Notes: generated from the letters alone by a model not told the origin. A stretch of 64,000 nt of DNA from Acinetobacter calcoaceticus DSM 30006 = CIP 81.8 (GCF_000368965.1 NZ_KB849784.1:188641-252640); one strand, 5' to 3'; numbered from the stretch's first letter, positions 8,045 to 17,510 are shown. Numbers and translations: made by a program.

Positions 8045-8844
8045 ACTAACTCATCGAGCGCTGCTCGAAGCTCCTTGACTTTATTCACCGTCTGTTCAAC
8101 AGCGTCATCCGCTGCCAACGTTGCAAAATTTTTAACGAAAGCACTACCCACAATCACAGCATCAGCAACACTACCCATTGCTTTTGCTGAAGCGGCATCA
8201 CTAATACCAAAACCAACACCCACTGGAATATCAGTGGCATTTTTGATTTTCTGAATACGTGCAGCAGCTTCTGCCGTATCTAGTGTTGCTGCTCCTGTTA
8301 CACCCTTGAGTGAAACATAGTAGATAAATCCACTTGCCTGATTTGCCACATGTTGAATGCGTTGGTCTGTAGAAGTTGGCGCGAGCAAGAAGATTTGATC
8401 CATGTCATGTTGCTTCAACACAGCAGCAAACTCTTTTGACTCTTCTGGCGGTAAATCCACCAGCAATAAGCCATCTACACCACACTGTTTCGCATGAGAA
8501 ATAAACTTCTCGTAACCAATCACTTCAACCGGATTCAAATAACCCATTAAAACAACAGGTGTATCCTGATCCTGTTCACGGAACTCCTTTACCATATTGA
8601 GAGCATCTAATGTGTTAGTCCCTGCTGCAAGCGCACGTTCAGCTGCAAGCGCAATTACCGGACCATCAGCCATTGGATCTGAAAATGGTAAACCAAGCTC
8701 AATGACATCTACTCCTGCCGCAACCATTTTATGCAGTAACGGAACTGTTACTTGCGGTTGTGGATCACCCGCCATAACATAAGATACAAGCGCTTTACGT
8801 TGTTGGGACTTAAGCTTTTCAAAACGGGTGGCAAGACGTGACAT
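8041..8844 (-). CDS. trpA: Tryptophan synthase alpha subunit
   Basis: TrpA cleaves indole-3-glycerol phosphate to indole, which passes to TrpB. The catalytic acids are in place: Glu in VIELGLPFSDP and Asp in SDPMADGP. The phosphate-binding GVGFGISDA and the YVSLKGVTGA loop are also clear. At 267 residues it is full length. It is separated from trpB by about 3.9 kb and five intervening genes, unlike the common trpBA pair, although both lie on the same strand. It heads the chain trpA-accD-folC-SPOR. A 17-bp palindrome lies about 120 bp upstream. Confidence 0.97.
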   Translation of the reverse strand: MSRLATRFEKLKSQQRKALVSYVMAGDPQPQVTVPLLHKMVAAGVDVIELGLPFSDPMADGPVIALAAERALAAGTNTLDALNMVKEFREQDQDTPVVLMGYLNPVEVIGYEKFISHAKQCGVDGLLLVDLPPEESKEFAAVLKQHDMDQIFLLAPTSTDQRIQHVANQASGFIYYVSLKGVTGAATLDTAEAAARIQKIKNATDIPVGVGFGISDAASAKAMGSVADAVIVGSAFVKNFATLAADDAVEQTVNKVKELRAALDELV

Positions 8845-8964
8845 AGGGTTGTGCTTTCCTTGAATTATTTAAAATTGAGGAGTTGTTTGTAGAAATACAA
8901 GAACATCGCATTTTAACGCTATTTTTTGTCCATTGAACAGCTCTAACGTTATGGCGATATTCGA

Positions 8965-8981
8965 TTGTATGATTCATACAA
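8965..8981. promoter_or_regulatory. 17-bp perfect palindrome upstream of trpA (operator candidate)
   Basis: TTGTATGATTCATACAA has 8-bp arms around a central T. It lies in the 246-bp gap between trpA (start 8844) and the end of the AraC gene (9091). The length and symmetry are typical of a dimeric repressor site, but the regulator is unknown. Nothing else in the gap stood out. Confidence 0.4.
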
Positions 8982-9090
8982 CCCATGGCGTACATTTATC
9001 AATATTTTGAAACTTTTCTCAATGATCAAAGCTTCCTATTTTCGAACCATTATTAGATCGTCATCTAAATAGAAAATCGCCACAAAAAGG

Positions 9091-10140
9091 CTATTTCTCT
9101 GCATTTTTATGGGTTAGCTGTAATTGCCTTTTTCTTGTGAGTAAAGTTTGCCCTGTCAAATTTTTATGGGCCCGTGCAAGTGCCGACTGGTCCGAATATC
9201 CCAATTGTTCAGCAATTAAAGTGAGGCTTGCATTTTGGTTGAGGAGTATTTCACAACGTCTCATGCGCTCTGCATCTAAAATTAATTTAAATGAAGTGTT
9301 TAATGACTGTAGCTGACGCTGCAAGCTTCGCACTGAAATATTCAACTCGATGGCAATATCTTCTATTTTAGGGGCTTGCTGCCTTTGCTTAAAATATTCA
9401 TGTACGATCCAATGGATTTGCTGAGCTAAATCTGTATGTATTTTACGCTGAGCTAACGCCTCTTCTGCCTGTTTCACTAAAAGTTGCATTAAGGTCGGGT
9501 CTGCATGTTGAGGGCGAATACTTAGTCCCTCACTTGCAAAAGTTAATGCATAGTAAGGTTTCCCAAATGATAATTTGCATTGAAAGAAGCGCTGATAGTG
9601 CACTAACGGACCACGTGCGCTGTGCACAAACTCAACTTGTTGCAAGAGAAAATCATGCAGTGGGGCTATTTGTTTAGCAAGTTGTACCATAGCTGCCAAG
9701 GTCAATTCACAGAGTATGATATTACTGTCATCAACCAACGGCCAATACAAACGAATTTTAGAAGCATCTTGCTCGATTTGCATAGGCACGACTTGCTCAC
9801 CGTCAATCACCAGACGGTGAAACTTCATGATATATTCAAGAACCTCTGCAAAGCTACCACTTCGGGATGCCATATATCCCAATACACCAAAATTGGCAGG
9901 TGTAATACAAGTCGCCATTTCCAAAGCTAAATTGGAAACTTGTAATCGAGATTCGGTCAGCTCTAAAAGCTCAAGAAAAAAAGTTAAAGGTGATTGAGCA
10001 TCGATAGATGCAGATAAAATGTTTTGAACTTGGCGAACCTGAACATCTGTTAGATTTAATGCCTGCCAGTCCATCCCCTTTTCTTTTAAGTAAGTATTCC
10101 AAAGGTAAAAATAACCATTTGAAATCGTAAACTCCTGCAT
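9091..10140 (-). CDS. AraC-family transcriptional regulator
   Basis: About 349 residues from the ATG at 10138-10140, preceded by AAGGA at six bases; a longer reading to 10239 lacks a good ribosome site. The N-terminal roughly 230 residues match the arabinose-binding-like domain of the OruR/ArgR-type AraC group (MATCITPANFGVLGYMASRSG). The C-terminus holds the two helix-turn-helix units (IAIELNISVRSLQRQL and LIAEQLGYSDQSALARAHKNLTG). It is divergent from the metal-dependent hydrolase gene starting at 10262, the obvious candidate target. A TTGACA-like element in the shared 121-bp region may drive it. The effector is unknown. Confidence 0.9.
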   Translation of the reverse strand: MQEFTISNGYFYLWNTYLKEKGMDWQALNLTDVQVRQVQNILSASIDAQSPLTFFLELLELTESRLQVSNLALEMATCITPANFGVLGYMASRSGSFAEVLEYIMKFHRLVIDGEQVVPMQIEQDASKIRLYWPLVDDSNIILCELTLAAMVQLAKQIAPLHDFLLQQVEFVHSARGPLVHYQRFFQCKLSFGKPYYALTFASEGLSIRPQHADPTLMQLLVKQAEEALAQRKIHTDLAQQIHWIVHEYFKQRQQAPKIEDIAIELNISVRSLQRQLQSLNTSFKLILDAERMRRCEILLNQNASLTLIAEQLGYSDQSALARAHKNLTGQTLLTRKRQLQLTHKNAEK

Positions 10141-10261
10141 GGCGCATCCTTTTTTTACTGCCACCTTGTCGTAAACTGTATAAAAATTGGCAATAACTGT
10201 CAAAACAAAGCCGACCAGTCGCGACATACTAGTGAACAAGTTAGATGCGAGAAATAAAAAT

Positions 10262-11137
10262 ATGAACGCACATGTTTCTTATCAGGTCGATCCAGTGGTT
10301 CGTAAAGATCTAGATTTTCATTTAAACGAAGCACCTCGCTTTTGGTTTAATAATGATCCTTTTTTGACTCGTATGTTCGATGCACTCAGCTTAACCTTTC
10401 CAGATGGAGAGCGTTATTTTATTGAATGTGTTCGTATGTTCCGTGACAAAATTGATGATCCAGAACTACAAAGACGAGTTGTGGACTTTATTAAACAAGA
10501 AGCTCAACACGGTATTGCTCATGACAAAATGAATCAGATCATGAAAGAGCAAGGCATGCCCGTTGACCAGTTCACAACCACCCTCAAAAGGATTTTCCGT
10601 TTTGAACTGACAAAACGCTCACCTCAATACAACATTGCCATGACAGCCGCGGCAGAACATTTAACAGCTTTAATGGCAGAGACGTTTTATAGCAACAAAA
10701 AAACATTGGAAAATGCACATCCGTATGTTCGAGCACTGTTTGCATGGCATGCCATTGAAGAGATGGAGCATCGAGATGTTGCATTTGATGTAATGAAACA
10801 AGTCGGTGAAGTACCAGAGTCAACTCGTCGCTTTGTATTAGTTGCTACAACAGTATTGATGTTTGGTTTTACGCTTTATCGCACCAATGTCATGTTGAAA
10901 TGTGATGGTTTTAGTTCTAGAGAAAGACTGTTGATGACACTTAAAGGTTTGCCTTGGTTTTTCGGTAAAAATGGCACATTAACAGCCATGAAAAGCCAAT
11001 ATCTAGACTGGTTTAAAAAAGATTTTCATCCAAGTCAGCATCCGGTCATTCGTCAATATCCTGTTTGGATTGAAACACTCGAAAAGACAAATGACCCTAT
11101 TGCAGCTGGTGAGGCATTCTGGCAAGCAGGTTTATAA
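10262..11137 (+). CDS. Metal-dependent hydrolase family protein (PF10118-like)
   Basis: About 291 residues from ATG 10262; an upstream TTG at 10187 is possible but would run into the divergent promoter. The protein is largely helical with conserved acidic/histidine signatures (FIKQEAQHGIAHDKMN, EHLTALMAETF, FAWHAIEEMEHRDVAFDV) that look like a ferritin-like di-metal site. This is the family annotated as predicted metal-dependent hydrolase. One hydrophobic stretch (FVLVATTVLMFGFTLY) may contact the membrane. It pairs divergently with an AraC regulator, as such genes often do in Acinetobacter and Pseudomonas. The substrate is not known. Confidence 0.8.
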   Translation: MNAHVSYQVDPVVRKDLDFHLNEAPRFWFNNDPFLTRMFDALSLTFPDGERYFIECVRMFRDKIDDPELQRRVVDFIKQEAQHGIAHDKMNQIMKEQGMPVDQFTTTLKRIFRFELTKRSPQYNIAMTAAAEHLTALMAETFYSNKKTLENAHPYVRALFAWHAIEEMEHRDVAFDVMKQVGEVPESTRRFVLVATTVLMFGFTLYRTNVMLKCDGFSSRERLLMTLKGLPWFFGKNGTLTAMKSQYLDWFKKDFHPSQHPVIRQYPVWIETLEKTNDPIAAGEAFWQAGL

Positions 11138-11145
11138 CCTGCTTG
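11123..11145. terminator. Bidirectional terminator between convergent genes
   Basis: CAAGCAGGTT-TAT-AACCTGCTTG is a 10-bp-arm perfect hairpin that overlaps the hydrolase stop and ends one base before the convergent DUF2804 stop. The T-run is weak on both sides. Confidence 0.55.
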
Positions 11146-12141
11146 TTACCATTTTGCGTAGTGTTGTTCTAATAAACCATATTGCTCATTGCAAGTGATG
11201 ACATCATTCGTCTCATGCTCAATCGTGCCACTAATTTTAGCTTGCCACTGATTGAACTGACTTCCAATCATTCTTAAATTAATATTTTCGTATCTACACC
11301 AACCAATATGGATTTGTAGATTAAGCTTTTGATCTAGAGAACTAATTTGCCAAAGTTCATCATTTACTTTTTCAAATAGAACATCTGTCAGGGGAAATAA
11401 AACCCCATTAATCCATAAACAGTTTTCATTACCAAAACTTTCATTAACGCCAGAAGCTAAATTTAGACCAATACGTCTGCCTTGTTCATCCCAGAAATTA
11501 CATGAAAGCCAGAACCAAGCTGTTTCAGGTCGCAAAAACCCACAGGTATCATCTAAAGATGCAAAAGTCTTTTCATCAAATTGTACAACTTGGTTTTGTT
11601 TATTAATAAACATCCCTTCTACACCCAGCGTCGTCTGCTTTTGAGTATAGGTCCAACCATTAATTCCTGTCGGTGTACATAAACTTAATATATCGGTGCC
11701 AGCACAAAAAATCCGAGCACTGAGTTTAATCTCACCATATTTAGTGACTCGAATATACCGTACACCATTCGCATGCTGAATATCAAATTGATAAGGCGAT
11801 TTAGAAAAATAGCTTTGATTAAACAACGGCTGTTCATCAAGATAGGTTTTATGCCCTAAAGGCTGAATCGCATTCCATTCAATTACCTGCTGGGTTTCAT
11901 GATCATAAATATAGAAAAAACCGTGGCCGACCCAGCCAATATCCGCAATGGCCAGACCAATACTATAATGTTTATGCTGAATGCCACAGAATTTAAATTT
12001 CTTGTATTTTAATTGCTTACGCCAGCCTTTTAAGACCTTACCATAAGGGGTTTTATAAATATAATGTTGTACATGAATGGTTGACGGTACAGATTCAAAA
12101 CGCCCATAACGAGGCTGTCCATTTTCTTGAATTAAATCCAT
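11146..12141 (-). CDS. DUF2804 domain-containing protein
   Basis: A 331-residue protein matching the DUF2804 family by overall pattern: N-terminal RYGRFESVP, LKGWRKQLKYKKFKFCGI, GHGFFYIYDHETQ, an internal LASGVNESFGNENCLWINGV and terminal QYGLLEQHYAKW. The family has about this length and no assigned activity. Its beta-rich, Trp/Tyr-rich composition suggests a lipocalin-like or carbohydrate-active-like fold, which I only infer. No signal peptide is seen. It follows the DUF1543 gene by 37 bp on the same strand and probably belongs to the trpF-trpB transcript. Confidence 0.78.
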   Translation of the reverse strand: MDLIQENGQPRYGRFESVPSTIHVQHYIYKTPYGKVLKGWRKQLKYKKFKFCGIQHKHYSIGLAIADIGWVGHGFFYIYDHETQQVIEWNAIQPLGHKTYLDEQPLFNQSYFSKSPYQFDIQHANGVRYIRVTKYGEIKLSARIFCAGTDILSLCTPTGINGWTYTQKQTTLGVEGMFINKQNQVVQFDEKTFASLDDTCGFLRPETAWFWLSCNFWDEQGRRIGLNLASGVNESFGNENCLWINGVLFPLTDVLFEKVNDELWQISSLDQKLNLQIHIGWCRYENINLRMIGSQFNQWQAKISGTIEHETNDVITCNEQYGLLEQHYAKW

Positions 12142-12178
12142 TTACCCACTTCCATATGAATATTAGATTTCAAATGAC

Positions 12179-12691
12179 CTATACCACGGTCAAATACGTA
12201 TTTTCCCAAATTGTTGCAGCAAAATCGCCTTTTATTAAATGAATATAGCGCCCTGCTACACAATCTATCGCTAAGCAGTCATCAATATCAATGACTCGAT
12301 CTGTATGCGCTTTTTGCCACTGTTGATCTATAAATTGTTTACCCAATTGTTTTGCAATAACAGCATTGGGTGCAACAACAAACTCATAACGATGGAGCTC
12401 ACCGAACTCATGAGCATTATATCCGCCGAGATTAATTAAATATAACTTTAAGTCATCTGGTTTTGGTGCTGCATCAGTGAAGTGAATTTGATAATTTTCA
12501 CCTTGTGAAGCCACACCAGAAAGCTTAGCCCAAGCATCAATATGTAATCCTTGAGCCTCACCAAACCAAGCCTGTTTAAGTTGAGGATAAACTTCTTCCA
12601 AAGTATCTCCTACAGCCATGACAATATCATGAACTTCTGTATTTGCGCGTGCATGACGCCCACCCAACATTACCATAAACAGACTTGGCAT
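12179..12691 (-). CDS. DUF1543 domain-containing protein
   Basis: 170 residues, starting MPSLFMVMLGGRHARANTEV, the recognisable opening of the DUF1543 family, with an internal LYLINLGGYNAHEFGELH and later FVVAPNAVIAKQLG. The family appears to contain duplicated ferredoxin-like halves of unknown role. It lies 12 bp downstream of the trpB stop, so it is very probably cotranscribed with trpFB; no tryptophan-related activity can be read from it. No signal peptide or membrane segment is visible. Confidence 0.8.
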   Translation of the reverse strand: MPSLFMVMLGGRHARANTEVHDIVMAVGDTLEEVYPQLKQAWFGEAQGLHIDAWAKLSGVASQGENYQIHFTDAAPKPDDLKLYLINLGGYNAHEFGELHRYEFVVAPNAVIAKQLGKQFIDQQWQKAHTDRVIDIDDCLAIDCVAGRYIHLIKGDFAATIWENTYLTVV

Positions 12692-12703
12692 TTTTATTCT
12701 CGC

Positions 12704-13933
12704 TTACATCTCAACCATTTCTACGCCATCAATGCGTGCAACAGTCATTAAATCTTTATCACCACGGCCAGAAACAGTCGCAATAATAATCTGATCTTTA
12801 GACATAGTCGGTGCAAGCTTAGAGACATAAGCCATGGCATGTGAGCTTTCAAGAGCAGGAATAATCCCTTCAATTTTGGTTAAATCACGGAAGCCTTGTA
12901 GAGCCTCTGTATCATTAATCGGCACATACTCAACACGCTTCATATCTTTCAAGAAGCTGTGTTCAGGACCAACACCCGGATAATCTAACCCAGCAGAGAT
13001 ACTGTGTGTTTCGATAATCTGGCCTTGCTCATCACTCATCAAGTAAGTACGGTTACCATGTAACACGCCAACGTGACCTGCATTTAACGGCGCAGAGTGT
13101 TTACCAGTTTCAATACCAAAACCAGCAGCTTCAACACCGTACATTTTCACATTGGCATCGTTTAAGAATGGGTAGAATAAACCCATTGCATTTGAACCAC
13201 CGCCCACACAAGCAACCAATGCATCTGGTAAGCGGCCCGCTTGTTCCAAAATCTGTTTACGTGCTTCACGACCAATAATTGACTGGAAGTCACGAACGAG
13301 TTGAGGATATGGATGTGGACCTGCCACCGTACCAATCACATAGTAAGTACTATCAACGTTGGTCACCCAGTCACGCATAGCTTCGTTCATGGCATCTTTA
13401 AGTGTTTTTGAACCACTTTGCACCGGCACAACAGTCGCACCCAACAAACGCATACGATAAACGTTCATAGCTTGACGCTTAACGTCTTCAGCACCCATAT
13501 AAACAACACATTCAAGGCCCAAACGCGCTGCAATTGTTGCAGTTGCTACACCGTGCTGCCCTGCACCAGTCTCGGCAATAATACGTTTTTTACCAGAAAG
13601 CTTTGCCAATAGCGCCTGACCAATCGTGTTGTTTACCTTATGTGAGCCTGTATGGTTCAAGTCTTCACGTTTCAGGTAAATTTGCGCACCACCTAACTCT
13701 TTTGACCATCGCTCAGCATAATAAAGTGGACTAGGACGACCTACATAGTAGGCAAGATCGCGGTCGAATTCTGCCAGAAACTGTTCATCATTTTTCATGC
13801 GGGAATATAGATTTTCTAAATCTTCTAATGCCGCCATGAGTGTTTCTGACACAAAACGTCCGCCATGGATACCGAAATGCCCTGCAGCATCTGGGTACTG
13901 TGTATAGTCAATCACATTGTTTTGCTGATCCAC
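12704..13933 (-). CDS. trpB: Tryptophan synthase beta subunit
   Basis: TrpB condenses indole with serine using pyridoxal phosphate. The PLP lysine is in NHTGSHKVNNTIGQ, the phosphate cradle is GGGSNAMG, and the C-terminal SGRGDKD is intact. I place the start at GTG 13931-13933 (MDQQNNVIDYTQYPD, 409 residues) because AAGGAG lies six bases upstream; a longer frame to 13960 starts with TTG. The start lies 26 bp inside trpF, so the two are translationally coupled. TrpA is not adjacent but begins about 3.9 kb downstream. Confidence 0.97.
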   Translation of the reverse strand: MDQQNNVIDYTQYPDAAGHFGIHGGRFVSETLMAALEDLENLYSRMKNDEQFLAEFDRDLAYYVGRPSPLYYAERWSKELGGAQIYLKREDLNHTGSHKVNNTIGQALLAKLSGKKRIIAETGAGQHGVATATIAARLGLECVVYMGAEDVKRQAMNVYRMRLLGATVVPVQSGSKTLKDAMNEAMRDWVTNVDSTYYVIGTVAGPHPYPQLVRDFQSIIGREARKQILEQAGRLPDALVACVGGGSNAMGLFYPFLNDANVKMYGVEAAGFGIETGKHSAPLNAGHVGVLHGNRTYLMSDEQGQIIETHSISAGLDYPGVGPEHSFLKDMKRVEYVPINDTEALQGFRDLTKIEGIIPALESSHAMAYVSKLAPTMSKDQIIIATVSGRGDKDLMTVARIDGVEMVEM

Positions 13934-14576
13934 GTTGGACTCCTTGCATAAATCGTTCAATGAGTTGTTGGTCTTTTATACCTTTTGCGGACTCTACGCC
14001 TCCGCTCACATCTACTGCAAAAGCACCGGTAGTATGAATAGCGTCAATGACATTGTCAGGGGTTAAACCACCTGCCAAGATTAATGGAATATCAAGTTTT
14101 GGAAATTTAGACCAGTCAAACTGATGTCCTGTGCCCCCTTTAAGCTCAGGATGCCACGCATCGAGCAAGACAGCACTGGCTCCAGCCGCCTGATATTTTT
14201 GAATTTCAGCAATAACATCAAGGTCAGGCTTAACCTGAATCGCTTTATACCAGCGACGCTTACAATGGCGAGCTATCTCCTGACATTGTTCTGGAGTTTC
14301 GTCGCCATGTAGTTGTAATACATCTAGGGGAACACAATCAAGTACTGACTGAATCTCAGTAGCACCTGCATTCACAAACAAACCAACAAGTTGTACATAA
14401 GGAGGAATAAGTTTAACTAGTTCTTGTGCCTGCTCGAGTGTGACATGTCTTGGACTTGGCGGAAAAAATACAAAACCAATTGCATCTGCTCCAGCCGCAA
14501 CTACTGACTGAACATCTTGAGGGCGAGTAATTCCACAGATTTTCGCTCGTGTACGTTTTTGGTTTGAAGGGCTCAT
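13908..14576 (-). CDS. trpF: Phosphoribosylanthranilate isomerase
   Basis: TrpF converts phosphoribosylanthranilate to the carboxyphenylamino-deoxyribulose intermediate of tryptophan synthesis. The TIM barrel begins with RAKICGITRPQDV (catalytic Cys in KICG), and shows LHGDETPEQC, the catalytic Asp in VLLDAW, the phosphate-binding LAGGLTPDNV and DVSGGVES. At 222 residues it is slightly longer than E. coli's domain but normal for a free-standing enzyme. It is first in the trpF-trpB-DUF1543-DUF2804 transcript. Confidence 0.96.
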   Translation of the reverse strand: MSPSNQKRTRAKICGITRPQDVQSVVAAGADAIGFVFFPPSPRHVTLEQAQELVKLIPPYVQLVGLFVNAGATEIQSVLDCVPLDVLQLHGDETPEQCQEIARHCKRRWYKAIQVKPDLDVIAEIQKYQAAGASAVLLDAWHPELKGGTGHQFDWSKFPKLDIPLILAGGLTPDNVIDAIHTTGAFAVDVSGGVESAKGIKDQQLIERFMQGVQRGSAKQCD

Positions 14577-14711
14577 GATCTGCCTAAACTACAACCATTT
14601 CTTAAAATAAGCGCCATTGTAATGCAATTTTTGCCCCTTGCGTAAAAGTTCTCTGGGAATTGGTCCAAATGACATTGTATGAAATAAATCGCCACTTTAT
14701 ACTGCGTAAAA

Positions 14712-14896
14712 TTGGAAGCAAGTGTAAGCAATTAATGCTTTAGGGAAGCTGGTGAAAGTCCGGCACTGCCCCCGCAACGGTAACAATGTAAAGCATATTT
14801 TTTAAGTCGTTCTCGACTTACACCACTGCAATGATGTGGGAAGGTGAATATGTCCATAACTTAAATATGGCGTTGAAGTCCGGAGACCTACTTGTT
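14712..14896 (+). ncRNA. Cobalamin (B12) riboswitch
   Basis: The stretch upstream of the TonB receptor carries the conserved elements of the cobalamin aptamer: GGGAAGCTGGTGAAAGTCCGG (from 14743; recognisable GGTGAAAGTCCGGCACTG), the GCCCCCGCAACGG core and the distal B12-box-like AGTCCGGAGACC ending near 14888. A variable hairpin AAGTCG/CGACTT and the GATGTGGGAAGG arm lie between. It ends about 50 bases before the receptor start, so control of translation or early termination by adenosylcobalamin is likely. The downstream receptor and adenosyltransferase confirm the context. Boundaries are approximate. Confidence 0.93.
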
Positions 14897-14945
14897 TCAT
14901 CTATCTACCCGATCATTCACGTGGGGTGAATGTATGGAGCATGTT

Positions 14946-16763
14946 ATGTCTAAGTCTTTTCAACCTACTCGTCTGGTAGGGGCTATCGCTATTGCGATGG
15001 GGTTTTCACCTGTTATTTTTGCTGAAGATACAACCAACGCAACTCAGCTTGATCCAATTGTAGTGACTGCTTCAAAAAGTGCTGAAAAAGCGAGTGAAGT
15101 TCCGGCTCGAATCAATATTATTGAGCCAAAAGTTCTCGAACAATCACCTATCGCATCTTTACCACAATTATTACAAACAGATGCATCCATTAATATGGTG
15201 CAAAGTGGTGGTTATGGACAAATAGCTTCAATTTTCTTGCGTGGCGGCAAATCGGAACAAGCTCTTATATTAAGAGATGGTGTCCGTCTAAATTCAGCAA
15301 CGTCCGGCACAGCATCACTCGCATTTATTGATACAACTGATATTAAGCAAATTGAAATACTTAAGGGTCCTGCCTCTGTTTTGTATGGCACTGATGCAAT
15401 TTCTGGTGTTGTACAGCTAATTTCAAAAACACCTGAAAAAACCTCAGCTTTTGTTACAGGTGAGATTGGTGAAGATAAAACTTATAAATCTGTTATCGGT
15501 GCTGATTTAGCAGAGGATGGTTTTTATGCACAAATTCGTGGCCAACGCCTAGAAACCGATGGGACACCTGTAAAAGATATAAAAAATGCTCCCAATGCCT
15601 CATTTGATCAAAAAGGTTATAGTGCAAAGGTAGGCGTTGATAAAGAGAATTATGCTGCTTCTGTTGATTATAGTGAAAATGAAGGCTATAGCGATTATGA
15701 CAATAATGGCAACCTCATTTCTCAAGATTTTAAAAATGAAATCATTAACGTCAAAGGACGTGTAAATATTCTTGAGAATTTAGCGTTACACGCACGTGTC
15801 TCTCAATTTAAAGATGATATCGATCAAAATAATTCGCCAGATTATGTACATAGCAAAACCCAAGAAGCTGAAATTTATGGCCAATGGGGCTTTACACCAA
15901 ATCAAAAATTATTATTAGGTGTAACACATCGAAATATTGATGGTGACGTTATCTCATACGGTACGCCATATCAGGAAGATATTGATTCAACAGGCTATTA
16001 TATTCAACATAAATATGATCAGGCAGGGTTAAATACACAGGTTGGTCTTCGTGTGGAAGACAATGAAAAATTCGGCACGCACACCGTTGCTCAAGGCTCT
16101 GTCCGCTATCAAGTTCTACCATTAACTAGTATTTATGCAAATATTGGTTCAGCCTTTAAAGCACCGACACTTAATGACATGTATGCTTATGGTGGCAATC
16201 CGGACTTAAAACCAGAAGAAAGCTTTTCATATGAAATTGGTCTAGACCAGAAACTAGCCTATAATATTTCAACTGGTCTATCGCTATATACAACTGAAGT
16301 CGATAATCTCATTGATTTTGATGGTGTTCTTAATCAAATGAGAAATCTTGATAAAGCTAAAATGGAAGGCAGTGAACTTTATATAAAATGGCAAGGTGAA
16401 AACCTATTTACAAATTTAAGCTATAACTATGTCCGTGCTAAAAATAAGACTAATAATGATGATTTAAGCCGTCGTCCACGTCAAAATATTGCTCTAACAG
16501 CAGGTTGGACAGATGAACGTTATACCTTCTCAACTACGATGCTTGCAAATGGCGATTACGACAATAGTGCCTTTGACGATGTCCAAATTCCAGGACATTT
16601 CCGTGTAGATATGCATGGCCAATATAAGATCAATAAGAATATAAATGTTTTTGCTAATATTCAAAACATAAGTGACTCTAAATATCGCACCGCATATGGT
16701 AGTGGAAGCTATTATATTAACGGCGGCCGCCTTGCATCAGCTGGTGTGACCTTAAGCTACTAA
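14946..16763 (+). CDS. btuB: TonB-dependent vitamin B12 receptor
   Basis: An outer-membrane beta-barrel transporter for cobalamin, about 605 residues (E. coli BtuB is 614). Signal peptide MSKSFQPTRLVGAIAIAMGF ending at VIFAED; TonB box-like DPIVVTAS; plug domain with INMVQSGGYGQ, FLRGGKSEQALILRDGVRLN and LKGPASVLYGTDAISGVV; barrel ending with a C-terminal aromatic (VTLSY). I favour ATG 14946 with GGAG at good distance; an in-frame ATG at 14934 behind GGGGTGA is also possible. The upstream cobalamin riboswitch and the downstream adenosyltransferase make B12 the substrate with high probability. Confidence 0.93.
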   Translation: MSKSFQPTRLVGAIAIAMGFSPVIFAEDTTNATQLDPIVVTASKSAEKASEVPARINIIEPKVLEQSPIASLPQLLQTDASINMVQSGGYGQIASIFLRGGKSEQALILRDGVRLNSATSGTASLAFIDTTDIKQIEILKGPASVLYGTDAISGVVQLISKTPEKTSAFVTGEIGEDKTYKSVIGADLAEDGFYAQIRGQRLETDGTPVKDIKNAPNASFDQKGYSAKVGVDKENYAASVDYSENEGYSDYDNNGNLISQDFKNEIINVKGRVNILENLALHARVSQFKDDIDQNNSPDYVHSKTQEAEIYGQWGFTPNQKLLLGVTHRNIDGDVISYGTPYQEDIDSTGYYIQHKYDQAGLNTQVGLRVEDNEKFGTHTVAQGSVRYQVLPLTSIYANIGSAFKAPTLNDMYAYGGNPDLKPEESFSYEIGLDQKLAYNISTGLSLYTTEVDNLIDFDGVLNQMRNLDKAKMEGSELYIKWQGENLFTNLSYNYVRAKNKTNNDDLSRRPRQNIALTAGWTDERYTFSTTMLANGDYDNSAFDDVQIPGHFRVDMHGQYKINKNINVFANIQNISDSKYRTAYGSGSYYINGGRLASAGVTLSY

Positions 16764-16804
16764 GCAAAACTTTATTATAAAAATATTTTCTTAACTCCAG
16801 TTTC

Positions 16805-16841
16805 GGGGTAATGTTCTGACCGACATTATCCCCTTTTTTAT
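16805..16841 (+). terminator. Rho-independent terminator after btuB
   Basis: GGGGTAATGT pairs with ACATTATCCCC (one bulged T) and is followed by TTTTTT. It sits 17 bp before the adenosyltransferase start codon, so only read-through or a promoter near it would express the next gene. Confidence 0.75.
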
Positions 16842-16857
16842 GTTCAGGATATCCATC

Positions 16858-17436
16858 ATGGGACACCGTTTAAGCAAAATCTATACACGCACAGGCGACT
16901 CAGGTACAACAGGTTTAGGCGATGGTTCTCGTGTTGCCAAAGATGATTTACGGATTGCAGCACTTGGTGATGTCGATGAACTAAATGCCATTATTGGCGT
17001 TCTTCGAGCTCAAATCACTGAAAGTCAAGTAATAGACAAAGCAAATTGGGATAAGAGTCTGAGCTTAGTTCAACACTGGCTTTTTGACTTAGGCGGCGAG
17101 GTTTGTATTCCAAACTACAATTTACTTCAGCCTGTTTGCATTGAATTTCTTGAAAAAGAAATTGACCGTATGAATGAAGACTTACCGATGTTGAAAGAGT
17201 TTATTCTACCATCAGGCTCTTTAACTTGCAGTTATGCCCATCAGGCACGTGCTGTTTGCCGCCGTGCAGAACGATCTCTACTCTCAGTACAAACACGCGA
17301 TCAGAATATTCAAACCACGGCACTCCAACTTTTAAACCGCCTGTCTGACTGGTTGTTTGTTGCTTCTCGTGCTTTACAACGTGCTGAAGGTGGACAAGAA
17401 GTGCTTTGGCAAAAAAATATTAATGAGATTATTTAA
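16858..17436 (+). CDS. PduO-type cob(I)yrinic acid a,c-diamide adenosyltransferase
   Basis: Transfers the adenosyl group of ATP to cob(I)alamin, forming the active coenzyme. The ATG at 16858 follows AGGAT at eight bases and gives 192 residues. The signature ATP-binding N-terminus KIYTRTGDSGTTGLGDGSRV is complete, and AVCRRAERSLLSV plus LNRLSDWLFVASR match the family's C-terminal helices. This is the PduO rather than the CobA/BtuR class. Being next to btuB, it completes uptake and activation of B12. Confidence 0.94.
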   Translation: MGHRLSKIYTRTGDSGTTGLGDGSRVAKDDLRIAALGDVDELNAIIGVLRAQITESQVIDKANWDKSLSLVQHWLFDLGGEVCIPNYNLLQPVCIEFLEKEIDRMNEDLPMLKEFILPSGSLTCSYAHQARAVCRRAERSLLSVQTRDQNIQTTALQLLNRLSDWLFVASRALQRAEGGQEVLWQKNINEII

Positions 17437-17510
17437 AAGTAGATTAGATTAAACATGGTCTCTGCTCTTTTGAAGAGACCATCATTAAAAATAGTTGATA
17501 GAAGAAAATT

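Noticed and set aside
14577..14711. A gene between trpF and the cobalamin riboswitch
   Set aside because: No open frame with a ribosome site; the stretch is best read as the two divergent promoters.
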